64,000 bases of DNA, from positions 310,001 through 374,000 of the forward strand of contig NZ_CP089925.1 in the NCBI RefSeq assembly GCF_021284745.1, given 5' to 3'. Of this stretch, positions 56,729 through 64,000 are shown piece by piece. The number at the start of each line of letters is the position of its first letter. Within the stretch, counting starts at the first letter, position 1. The notes below the pieces were generated by a model. That model saw only the letters and a program-made list of their open reading frames with translations, had not been told where the DNA came from and did no database searches. Source of the DNA: Lysobacter sp. KIS68-7. GTDB taxonomy: Bacteria > Pseudomonadota > Gammaproteobacteria > Xanthomonadales > Xanthomonadaceae. The translations under genes and the position numbers were made by a program.

Positions 56729-57468
56729 CGCGTCAGCGGCGCGAGCGTGTAGATCAGCGTCGGGAACGCACGCCGCGCCACGGCATACATCGCATCGGGG
56801 ACGTGCTGCAGCACGTGGCGATACAGCGGCGCGTCCGGGCGCTCCAGTTCGAAGGTGAGACGCAGGGCATCGGCCGTGCGCTGGCGCCACGCGAACCCGC
56901 TGTCGGTGAGCATGGGTTCGAGCCGTCCGCACGTCAGCGGCCGGCAGTCGTAATGCGTGCCCTTGCCCGCGAGCCGCACGTACGCATGCGACAGCGGCAT
57001 CGGCAGCCAGCTGAGGAACGGAAGCTTGAAGTGCGGCTCGACCGGCATCCAGCGATTCGGGACGGCGAGGTAAGCGACGCCGTCGTCGCGCAGCACGCGG
57101 CGCACTTCGCGCAGGTGCGCGCGTTGCGCCGCTTCGTCGCCGACATGTTCGATGACGTGGTTGGTGAGCACGACATCGAAGCACGCATCCTCGAACGGCA
57201 GCGTGGTGCCGGAGACCGTCTGGAAGCGGTAGCCGTCTCGCACCAGGCGCACGTCTTCGACATCCACCGCGTCCACGTCCCAGCGCATCGGGCCCGCGTC
57301 GCCGAACCAGCGCGAGATGCCACCGGAACCGCAACCGATCTCGAGCAAGCGCCTGCGCGGGCCGTTCGGAGGAAGGCCAAGAAGTTGCGCGATCTTCATC
57401 GCTTTGAAGTCGCGCGAGGGAAGATCCAGGACCGCGTGGCCGCGGCGTTCCAGCGGCTCACTGTTCAT
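56725..57468 (-). CDS. SAM-dependent methyltransferase
   Basis: A 247-residue class I methyltransferase. LLEIGCGSGGISRWF is motif I, then DVDAVDVED, LPFEDACFDVVLTNHVIEHV and VAYLAVPNRWMPVEPH. The latter resembles methyltransferases of cell-surface glycans or ubiquinone-like acceptors. It is coupled to the preceding glycosyltransferase by ATGA, which suggests methylation of the same glycan (inference). Confidence 0.88.
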   Translation of the reverse strand: MNSEPLERRGHAVLDLPSRDFKAMKIAQLLGLPPNGPRRRLLEIGCGSGGISRWFGDAGPMRWDVDAVDVEDVRLVRDGYRFQTVSGTTLPFEDACFDVVLTNHVIEHVGDEAAQRAHLREVRRVLRDDGVAYLAVPNRWMPVEPHFKLPFLSWLPMPLSHAYVRLAGKGTHYDCRPLTCGRLEPMLTDSGFAWRQRTADALRLTFELERPDAPLYRHVLQHVPDAMYAVARRAFPTLIYTLAPLTR

Positions 57469-58601
57469 TTGGCGGACTCCAGCGCATCGGTGATCTCGCT
57501 GCCGAAGCGCTCCCAGGAAAACCGCTGCGCGAAGCTGCGCGCGCGCGAGGACTGGTCGGCTTTTTCCTGGCCCAGCAGCTCGACCACGGCACGCGCGAAG
57601 GCATCGTGGTCATCGGCAGGAATCAGCCGCCCGTTGCTGCCATCGACCACCGCATCCGCAACGCCGCCGACATCGAAAGCGACCGTCGGCAGTCCGTGCG
57701 CCGCCGCTTCGATCGCCACCATGCCGAAGCCTTCGACATCGCCGGGAAGATCGCGCACGGGGAAAACGTGGACGTCCGCGCCCTGGTAGGCATCGGCGAG
57801 TTCCTGCTCGCTGCACGGCCCCAGCCAATGCACCGCATGTGCGATGCCGCGACTTTCGGCGATCGCGCGCACGCGCTCGAATCCGGCGCCGGTGCCGCGA
57901 TGCAATGCATCCGCGGCCTGGTCGCCGATGATCACCAAGCGCGTGTCCGGATGTCGGGCGAGGACCTTCGGGAAGCCGTGCTCGACGAATTCCGCCAAGC
58001 CTTTGCGCGTGGTCAGGCGACCGACCGACAACAGGATGGGAGCCGCCGCGTCGAACTTCATGCGCGCGCGAAATCGCTGGCGCGCGGAGGGATCAGGCAC
58101 GGGCAGGTCGGTGCCCGGATGCACGATGCGAATGCGTCCGGGATCCACCCCTGCACCGATCGCAAGGCGGCGCGTGTTCGCGCTGTTGACGATCACCCGC
58201 CGGCAACGCCGGATGCACGGCCACCATGCTGCGCGATAGACGCGGCTCGGCGCGACGATGTCGAGACCGTGCAGGTACACGGCGGGCACCGCCCCGCTGG
58301 CGCGCGCCGCGGCGACCGCGGCGGGTGCGGTGAGGCCGCTGCCGGCCAGCACGATGTCGGGGCGCACGCTGCGCGCCATCGCGACCCCCCGCGCAACGCT
58401 CGCCAGCACCGTCATCGGCAGCGACCCCGCGGGCAGCTCCGCAAGGCGCGTTCCGTCCGGTACGAAGGCCGCGCAGCCGGCGGGCCCCACCAGGGCGGAC
58501 GTCGCATCGTGCGCATGCAGGTGCAGGAACATGCGTGCGTTCAGGCGCTCCATCCCCCCGCGCAGCGGCGGGAAATTCCGCGTCAGCAATAGGGTGCGCA
58601 T
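57465..58601 (-). CDS. Glycosyltransferase family 4
   Basis: A 378-residue GT-B enzyme. It starts LLLTRNFPPLRGGMERLN; donor motifs are LLSVGRLTTRKGLAEFVEHG and EGFGMVAIEAAAHGLPTVAFDVGG (the EX7E pair). It overlaps the methyltransferase start (ATGA) and follows a GT2 gene by 11 bp. It is likely to add hexoses to a membrane-linked glycan. Confidence 0.93.
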   Translation of the reverse strand: MRTLLLTRNFPPLRGGMERLNARMFLHLHAHDATSALVGPAGCAAFVPDGTRLAELPAGSLPMTVLASVARGVAMARSVRPDIVLAGSGLTAPAAVAAARASGAVPAVYLHGLDIVAPSRVYRAAWWPCIRRCRRVIVNSANTRRLAIGAGVDPGRIRIVHPGTDLPVPDPSARQRFRARMKFDAAAPILLSVGRLTTRKGLAEFVEHGFPKVLARHPDTRLVIIGDQAADALHRGTGAGFERVRAIAESRGIAHAVHWLGPCSEQELADAYQGADVHVFPVRDLPGDVEGFGMVAIEAAAHGLPTVAFDVGGVADAVVDGSNGRLIPADDHDAFARAVVELLGQEKADQSSRARSFAQRFSWERFGSEITDALESAK

Positions 58602-58612
58602 GGACGCCGCAG

Positions 58613-59464
58613 TCACTGGTCCCGGCGGTAGGTCAGCGCGGTGATCTGCTCGGACACCAGGCCGATCAGGAAGATGATGACCGACGCACTCAACATCAAC
58701 GCGCTCATGTTGGTGAAGCGTTCTTGCGTGATGTACGTGTAGGCGTAGTAGCTCAGGCCGAGTGCCCCGAACACGAACGACGCCGGCGCAAACAACTTCA
58801 ACGGCGAATACAGCGTCGCGATGCGCAGGATGATGATCAGGAACCGCGCCCCGTCGCGCAGCGGGCGGATGTGCGAGCGGCCGATGCGGCGGGCGACGTC
58901 GATCGGCACGTAGGCCACCGGGTAGGCGCTGCGGAAGAACGCCATCGTGCTGGTGGTCGGGTAGCTGAAGCCGTTCGGCAGCAGGTGCAGGAATTCGCGG
59001 AAGCGCTCGGCGCGGGCGGCGCGGAAGCCGGAGGTGAGGTCGGCGATCCGGTGGCCGGTCATCCAGCTGGCCACCCGGTTGTAGAAGGCGTTGGCGGCGC
59101 CGCGGCCGATGTTGGCCTGGCCGCCCGCGTTGCGGGCGCCCACCGCCATGTCGTAGCCGGCTTCCAGCCGCTCCAGCAGCTTGGGGATGTCGGCGGGGTT
59201 GTGCTGGCCGTCGGCGTCCATGAACACGAGGACGTCGCCGGAGGCCGCGCGCGCGCCCCGCTTGATGGCCGCGCCGTTGCCCATCGCATAGGGCGAGGAC
59301 AGCACCCGGGCCCCATGTTCGGCCGCCACGGCCGCCGTGGCGTCGGTGGAGCCGTCGTCCACGACGATGACTTCGGCGTCGGGCATGAGCGCCCGCAGGC
59401 CGGGCAGGGTCTGCCGCAGGCCCTCCGCTTCGTTCTTGGCGGGTAGGATGATTGAAATGCGCAT
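58613..59464 (-). CDS. Membrane glycosyltransferase family 2 (DPM/GtrB-like)
   Basis: A 283-residue enzyme with a catalytic GT-A domain (ISIILPAKNEAEGL, VVDDGSTDAT, FMDADGQHNP) and two C-terminal membrane helices (about 215-240 and 255-275). This is the architecture of polyprenyl-phosphate sugar transferases, which load undecaprenyl-phosphate. Such a donor could feed the GT-C proteins downstream of pilA (inference). GGGGAG stands 6 bp before the ATG. It is divergent from pilB. Confidence 0.92.
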   Translation of the reverse strand: MRISIILPAKNEAEGLRQTLPGLRALMPDAEVIVVDDGSTDATAAVAAEHGARVLSSPYAMGNGAAIKRGARAASGDVLVFMDADGQHNPADIPKLLERLEAGYDMAVGARNAGGQANIGRGAANAFYNRVASWMTGHRIADLTSGFRAARAERFREFLHLLPNGFSYPTTSTMAFFRSAYPVAYVPIDVARRIGRSHIRPLRDGARFLIIILRIATLYSPLKLFAPASFVFGALGLSYYAYTYITQERFTNMSALMLSASVIIFLIGLVSEQITALTYRRDQ

Positions 59465-59529
59465 CGAGGCTCCCCTGACCCATACAGGTTAAGCGAGAAC
59501 CGCAAGTCCGGAATAGCGACGAACATCCG

Positions 59530-59557
59530 TTGTGTGATGAAGGGTTTGCGGTATCTT
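59530..59557 (+). promoter_or_regulatory. Possible promoter of pilB
   Basis: TTGTGT (59530-59535) and TATCTT (59552-59557) are 16 bp apart, 28 bp before the pilB ATG. The -35 is weak. Confidence 0.35.
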
Positions 59558-59585
59558 CGGCAACAGAATTGGGGGAGTTTCAAAG

Positions 59586-61310
59586 ATGGCGACCGTTGCG
59601 ACCGCCAACCTGGTGGGCATCACCGGCATCGCCCGGCGCTTGGTCATGGACGGCGCCCTGGACGAAGCTGCCGCCCGCGGGGCGATGGAAACGGCGACCC
59701 GCGAGCGCAAGCCGCTGGCGCTGTTCATGGCCGAGCAGAAACTGGTGACGTCGGCCCAGCTGGCCGCGGCCAATTCGGCCGAGTTCGGCATGCCGATCTT
59801 CGACGTGACCGCGCTCGACCCGAACCAGTCGGCCATCAAGCTGGTGAGCGAGGAGCTCGTGCGCAAGCACGCGGCCCTGCCGCTGTTCAAGCGCGGCGGC
59901 CGCCTCTTCGTGGGCATCTCCGACCCCACCAACAGCCACGCGCTGGACGAGATCAAGTTCCACACCAACCTGGCGGTGGAACCCATCCTGGTCGACGACG
60001 ACAAGATCCGCCGGACGATCGACCACTGGCTGGAGCAGGCCGACGCGCTGGCCGATGCCGTGGCCGACAGCGAGGGGCTGGACAACCTCGACACCAGCGG
60101 TGGCGACGAGGAATTCAACAACGACTCCGGCGTCGACGCGAAGGGCGACGACACGCCGGTCGTGAAGTTCATCAACAAGGTGCTGGTGGATGCGATCCGC
60201 CGCGGCGCCTCGGACATCCACTTCGAGCCCTACGAAACCGACTACCGGGTGCGCCTGCGCATCGACGGCCTGCTCAAGCAGGTCGCCCGCGTGCCGGTGA
60301 AGCTGCAGGCCCGCATCGCCGCGCGCCTGAAGGTCATGGCGCAGCTGGACATCGCGGAAAAGCGCGTGCCGCAGGACGGCCGCATCAAGCTCAACCTGTC
60401 GAAGACCAAGCAGATCGACTTCCGCGTGAGCACGCTGCCCACGCTGTTCGGCGAAAAGGTCGTGCTGCGTATCCTGGACGGCGGCGCGGCCAAGCTGGGC
60501 ATCGACAAGCTCGGTTACGAGGAAGACCAGAAGAAGCTCTTCCTCGAAGCCGTGCAGAAGCCCTACGGCATGGTGCTGGTCACCGGCCCGACCGGCTCGG
60601 GTAAAACCGTGTCGCTGTACACCGCGCTGAACATCCTCAACGACGACACGCGCAACATCTCCACCGTCGAGGACCCGGTCGAAATCCGCGTCCCGGGCAT
60701 CAACCAGGTGCAGATGAACGTCAAGCGCGGCATGACCTTCGCCGCGGCCCTGCGCAGCTTCCTGCGACAGGACCCGGACGTGATCATGGTCGGCGAAATC
60801 CGCGACCTGGAAACCGCCGAGATCGGCATCAAGGCCGCGCAGACCGGCCACATGGTGCTCTCCACGCTGCACACCAACGACGCGCCGCAGACCATCGCGC
60901 GCCTGATGAACATGGGCGTGGCGCCGTACAACATCACCTCCTCGGTGACCCTCGTCATCGCACAGCGCCTCGCGCGCCGCCTGCACGACTGCAAGCGCGA
61001 AGTGCACCTGCCCGACCATGCGCTGCTCGCCGAAGGGTTCACCTCCGACGAGATCCATGGCGGCATGAAGGTGTACGAGGCGGTCGGTTGTCCCGACTGC
61101 ACCGAGGGCTACAAGGGACGCACCGGCATCTACCAGGTGATGCCGATGAGCGAAGAGATCCAGGACATCGTGCTTTCCGGTGGCAACGTGATGCAGATCG
61201 GCGAGGCCGCGCAACGCTCCGGCGTGCGCGACCTGCGCCAGTCGGCACTGGTCAAGGTCCGGAATGGCGTGACAAGCCTCGCGGAAATCAACCGCGTGAC
61301 GAAAGACTAA
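59586..61310 (+). CDS. pilB: Type IV pilus extension ATPase PilB
   Basis: The hexameric motor that drives pilus extension. The 574-residue protein has an N-terminal MshEN-type domain (about 1-140), which in related proteins can bind cyclic di-GMP, a middle N2 domain (SDIHFEPYE), Walker A GPTGSGKT (about 334-341), Asp box, Walker B DPDVIMVGEIRD, and the C-terminal zinc cysteines (DCKREV, GCPDC). GGGGGAG precedes the ATG. It heads pilBCD. Confidence 0.97.
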   Translation: MATVATANLVGITGIARRLVMDGALDEAAARGAMETATRERKPLALFMAEQKLVTSAQLAAANSAEFGMPIFDVTALDPNQSAIKLVSEELVRKHAALPLFKRGGRLFVGISDPTNSHALDEIKFHTNLAVEPILVDDDKIRRTIDHWLEQADALADAVADSEGLDNLDTSGGDEEFNNDSGVDAKGDDTPVVKFINKVLVDAIRRGASDIHFEPYETDYRVRLRIDGLLKQVARVPVKLQARIAARLKVMAQLDIAEKRVPQDGRIKLNLSKTKQIDFRVSTLPTLFGEKVVLRILDGGAAKLGIDKLGYEEDQKKLFLEAVQKPYGMVLVTGPTGSGKTVSLYTALNILNDDTRNISTVEDPVEIRVPGINQVQMNVKRGMTFAAALRSFLRQDPDVIMVGEIRDLETAEIGIKAAQTGHMVLSTLHTNDAPQTIARLMNMGVAPYNITSSVTLVIAQRLARRLHDCKREVHLPDHALLAEGFTSDEIHGGMKVYEAVGCPDCTEGYKGRTGIYQVMPMSEEIQDIVLSGGNVMQIGEAAQRSGVRDLRQSALVKVRNGVTSLAEINRVTKD

Positions 61311-61336
61311 CTGCAAGGATCTGGGGGAAACGCCGC

Positions 61337-62605
61337 ATGGCCGTCACCAAGAACGTCGCCCGCACCACCGCGGCCGAGAAAGCCGCCGCCCGCCGGCCGG
61401 ACGCGATGACCGTGTTCGTCTGGGAAGGCAACGACAAGCGCGGCGTCAAGATGAAGGGCGAGCAGCCCTCGAAGTCGGCGAACCTGCTGCGCGCGGAACT
61501 GCGCAAGCAGGGCATCACGCCTTCGATGGTCAAGCCCAAGCCGAAGCCGCTGTTCGGCAGCTCCGGCTCGCGCGTCAAGCCGAAGGACATCGCCGTGTTC
61601 AGTCGCCAGATCGCGACCATGCTCAAGTCGGGCGTGCCGATCGTGACCTCGATGGAAATCATCGGCGGCGGCCAGAAGAACCCGAAGATGGGCGAGCTGG
61701 TGAACAACATCCGCTCCGACATCGAAAGCGGTTCCTCGCTGTCGGAATCGCTGAGCAAGCACCCGGTGCAGTTCGACGAGCTCTACCGCAACCTGGTCAA
61801 GGCCGGTGAATCCGCGGGCGTGCTGGACACCGTGCTCGACACGGTGGCCACGTACAAGGAAAACATCGAAGCGCTGAAGGGCAAGATCAAGAAAGCGATG
61901 TTCTACCCGGCGATGGTCGTCGCGGTGGCGCTGCTGGTCTCGGCCATCCTGCTGGTGTGGGTGGTGCCGCAGTTCAAGGACGTGTTCGCGAACTTCGGCG
62001 CCGAGCTGCCCGCCTTCACCCTGGCGGTCATCAACCTCTCCGAGTTCATGGTCAAGTGGTGGTGGCTGATCTTCCTGGTGGTCGCCGGCACGATCGTCGG
62101 CTTCATCGCGCTGAAGAAACGTTCGCCGCCCTTCGCGCACCTGCTGGACCGCGTGGTCCTGAAGCTGCCGGTCATCGGCAAGATCATGAACGAGGCGGCC
62201 CTCGCCCGGTTCTCGCGCACCCTCGCGGTGACCTTCGCCGCCGGCGTGCCGCTGGTCGAAGCGCTCGACACCGTGGCCGGCGCGTGCGGCAACACCGTCT
62301 ACGAGAACGCCGTGCGCCGCATGCGCGACGACGTCTCGGTGGGCTACCAGGTCAACGTGGCGATGAAGCAGACGGGCCTGTTCCCGCACATGGTCACGCA
62401 GATGACGGCGATCGGTGAAGAAGCCGGTGCGCTCGACACGATGCTGTACAAGGTGGCCGAGTTCTACGAGGCGGAGGTCAACAACGCCGTCGACGCGCTG
62501 GCCAGCCTGCTCGAGCCGATCATCGTGGTCATGCTCGGCGTGATCGTGGGCTCGATGGTGATCGCCATGTACCTGCCGATCTTCAAGCTCGCATCGGTGG
62601 TCTGA
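61337..62605 (+). CDS. pilC: Type IV pilus inner-membrane platform protein PilC
   Basis: A 422-residue GspF/PilC-family protein coupling PilB to pilin insertion. Two repeated cytosolic domains (SRQIATMLKSGVPI and SRTLAVTFAAGVPLVEAL) alternate with three membrane helices (about 190-215, 235-260 and 390-415). The N terminus is about 25 residues longer than in some relatives. GGGGGAAA stands about 9 bp before the ATG. It follows pilB by 26 bp. Confidence 0.97.
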   Translation: MAVTKNVARTTAAEKAAARRPDAMTVFVWEGNDKRGVKMKGEQPSKSANLLRAELRKQGITPSMVKPKPKPLFGSSGSRVKPKDIAVFSRQIATMLKSGVPIVTSMEIIGGGQKNPKMGELVNNIRSDIESGSSLSESLSKHPVQFDELYRNLVKAGESAGVLDTVLDTVATYKENIEALKGKIKKAMFYPAMVVAVALLVSAILLVWVVPQFKDVFANFGAELPAFTLAVINLSEFMVKWWWLIFLVVAGTIVGFIALKKRSPPFAHLLDRVVLKLPVIGKIMNEAALARFSRTLAVTFAAGVPLVEALDTVAGACGNTVYENAVRRMRDDVSVGYQVNVAMKQTGLFPHMVTQMTAIGEEAGALDTMLYKVAEFYEAEVNNAVDALASLLEPIIVVMLGVIVGSMVIAMYLPIFKLASVV

Positions 62606-63472
62606 TTGGCGTTCCTCGACCAGAACCCCGGCCTCGGCTATCCCGCCGCGGCCGCCTTGGGACTCGCGCTAGGCAGCTTCCTCAACGTGGTCATCCTCCG
62701 CCTGCCCCGCAGGCTGGAGTGGCAGTGGCGTCGCGACAGCCGCGAAGTCCTCGGTGAGCCGGAGATCTACGATCCGCCGCCGCCGGGGATCGTGGTCGAG
62801 CCTTCGCATTGCCCGCACTGCAAGCACAAGCTGTCGTGGTACGAAAACATTCCGGTGTTCAGCTGGCTGGTACTGCGCGGCAAGTGCCGGCATTGCCATG
62901 CCCCGATCTCGGCGCAGTACCCGCTGGTCGAGTTCGCCACGATGCTCCTCGTGCTGGCCTGCGTGTGGCAGTTCGGTTTCGGGTGGCGCGGCTTCGGCGC
63001 CGTGCTGTTCACCTGCTTCCTGGTGTCGCTCGCGGGCATCGACCTGCGCACGCGCCTGCTCCCGGACCAGCTCACCCTGCCCTTGTTGTGGCTGGGCCTG
63101 ATCGCGAGTGTCGAGAATCTCTTCGTGGGCCAGAAGGCGGCGCTGCTCGGCGTCATGGCCGGCTACTTCTCGCTCTGGTCGGTGTACTGGGTGTTCAAGC
63201 AGCTCACCGGCAAGGAAGGCATGGGGTACGGCGACTTCAAGTTGCTCGCGGCCATCGGCGCGTGGGTCGGGTTGAAGGGCATCCTGCCGACGATCCTCAT
63301 CTCCTCGGTCGTGGGCGCGGTGGTCGGTTCGATCTGGCTGTACACGAAGGGCCGCGACCGCTCCACGCAGATTCCGTTCGGCCCGTACCTGGCCATCGCC
63401 GGGTGGATCGCGTTCTTCTGGAGCGATGCGCTGATCGACGGCTATCTCCACCTCGCGGGATTGCAGCGCTAA
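62606..63472 (+). CDS. pilD: Prepilin peptidase PilD
   Basis: A bifunctional peptidase and N-methylase that processes PilA. The 288-residue membrane protein has the CPHC and CRHC zinc pairs flanking YENIPVFSWLVLRG, and catalytic aspartates in AGIDLRTRLLPD and GYGDFKLLA. The start is TTG at 62606, directly after the pilC TGA with no gap; it opens at AFLDQNPG, typical of the family. TTG is rare but no ATG lies in the right place. Confidence 0.94.
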   Translation: MAFLDQNPGLGYPAAAALGLALGSFLNVVILRLPRRLEWQWRRDSREVLGEPEIYDPPPPGIVVEPSHCPHCKHKLSWYENIPVFSWLVLRGKCRHCHAPISAQYPLVEFATMLLVLACVWQFGFGWRGFGAVLFTCFLVSLAGIDLRTRLLPDQLTLPLLWLGLIASVENLFVGQKAALLGVMAGYFSLWSVYWVFKQLTGKEGMGYGDFKLLAAIGAWVGLKGILPTILISSVVGAVVGSIWLYTKGRDRSTQIPFGPYLAIAGWIAFFWSDALIDGYLHLAGLQR

Positions 63473-63476
63473 GCCC

Positions 63477-64000
63477 ATGTACTGCGTCGGCCTGACCGGC
63501 GGCATCGCATCCGGCAAGAGCGCGGTCGCCGATCGCTTCGCCGCGAAGGGCATCGTGGTCGTGGATGCGGATGTCGCCGCGCGCGATGTCGTCGCGCTCG
63601 GCCAGCCCGCGCTGGCGGAGATCGCGGCGATGTTCGGCGAGGACGTATTGCAGGCCGACGGCACGCTGGATCGCGCGGCCCTGCGCCGCCATGTGTTCGG
63701 CGACGATGCGGCCCGCCGCAGGCTCGAAGGCCTCCTGCATCCGCGCATTCGCGTGCGCATGCACGAACAGGCGATGCGCGCCGCGGGGCCCTACGTGATC
63801 GTCGCCATTCCATTGCTGGCCGAAGGCGGCGGGCGGCTCGCCTATCCCTGGCTCGATCGCATCCTCGTGGTCGACGCGCCGCGCGAAGCGCAACGCGCGC
63901 GCTTGATGCAGCGCGACGGGATCGATGCGGCGCTGGCCGAACGCATGCTCGCCGCGCAGGTCGATCGCGCGGCGCGGCTGGCGATCGCGGACGATGTGAT
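63477..64000 (+). CDS. coaE: Dephospho-CoA kinase (3' partial)
   Basis: Phosphorylates dephospho-CoA in the last step of CoA synthesis. The P-loop GLTGGIASGKS starts at residue 5, followed by VVDADVAARDVV and HPRIRVRM, the usual substrate segments. The frame runs off the window end, so about 25-30 residues are missing (inference from family length). It follows pilD by 4 bp, as in related genomes. Confidence 0.95.
   Translation, partial: MYCVGLTGGIASGKSAVADRFAAKGIVVVDADVAARDVVALGQPALAEIAAMFGEDVLQADGTLDRAALRRHVFGDDAARRRLEGLLHPRIRVRMHEQAMRAAGPYVIVAIPLLAEGGGRLAYPWLDRILVVDAPREAQRARLMQRDGIDAALAERMLAAQVDRAARLAIADDV

Overview
The window is a high-GC chromosomal segment from a gammaproteobacterium. 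The most likely source is Lysobacter or another member of the Xanthomonadaceae (inference). The support is gene order: yebC-ruvC-ruvA-kup-ruvB-ybgC-tolQRAB-pal-cpoB-queE-queC; an rluD/bamD divergon near pgeF and clpB; sucC/sucD beside a type IV pilus block (pilS, pilR, pilA, then pilB, pilC, pilD, coaE); and fmdB near aspS. Codons strongly prefer G or C at third positions, and genes are packed with many ATGA or GTGA overlaps. No rRNA, integrase, transposase, phage gene or CRISPR array was found.

Layout. (1) 1-10.6 kb is accessory: the end of arsC with an aquaporin-family channel; a SnoaL-like secreted protein; a TetR regulator divergent from a metallo-beta-lactamase-fold hydrolase; small membrane and periplasmic proteins; an alpha/beta hydrolase coupled to a SARP-type regulator fused to a second hydrolase; an arylsulfatase; and a DUF4239-like membrane protein. 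(2) 10.56-11.05 kb is a non-coding, hairpin-rich stretch ending in tRNA-Lys(TTT). A 32-bp inverted repeat re-uses the tRNA 3' end. (3) 11-26 kb, mostly minus strand, is housekeeping: queC, queE, cpoB, pal, tolB, tolA, tolR, tolQ, ybgC, ruvB, kup, ruvA, ruvC, yebC, a hydrolase, a GNAT acetyltransferase and aspS. (4) 26-42 kb holds a diguanylate cyclase, fmdB, an ABC-F ATPase, a small PycTM-like membrane protein, clpB, an acyltransferase, the rluD-pgeF-DUF4166-DCC operon, bamD, nadE, a type IB topoisomerase and sucD/sucC. (5) 41.8-64 kb is the type IV pilus locus, split by a roughly 14-kb glycan block. PilS/PilR drive a sigma-54 pilA promoter. Two tandem GT-C/TPR membrane proteins follow pilA, then a surface-polysaccharide cluster (glycosyltransferases, flippase, DegT aminotransferase, acyltransferase, methyltransferases), then pilB, pilC, pilD and a partial coaE.

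How the parts work together. The Tol-Pal genes make one envelope machine, with CpoB linking it to peptidoglycan. Ruv proteins process Holliday junctions. BamD is the outer-membrane assembly lipoprotein. PilS/PilR sense and activate pilin expression, PilD processes pilin, and PilB and PilC assemble it. The glycan genes between pilA and pilB suggest coupling of pilus or surface glycosylation to this locus (inference).

Items most worth a second look: the tRNA-Lys trailer inverted repeat; an intrinsic terminator inside the topoisomerase IB reading frame; the orphan PycTM-like protein; the SARP-hydrolase fusion; and the tandem GT-C proteins behind pilA.
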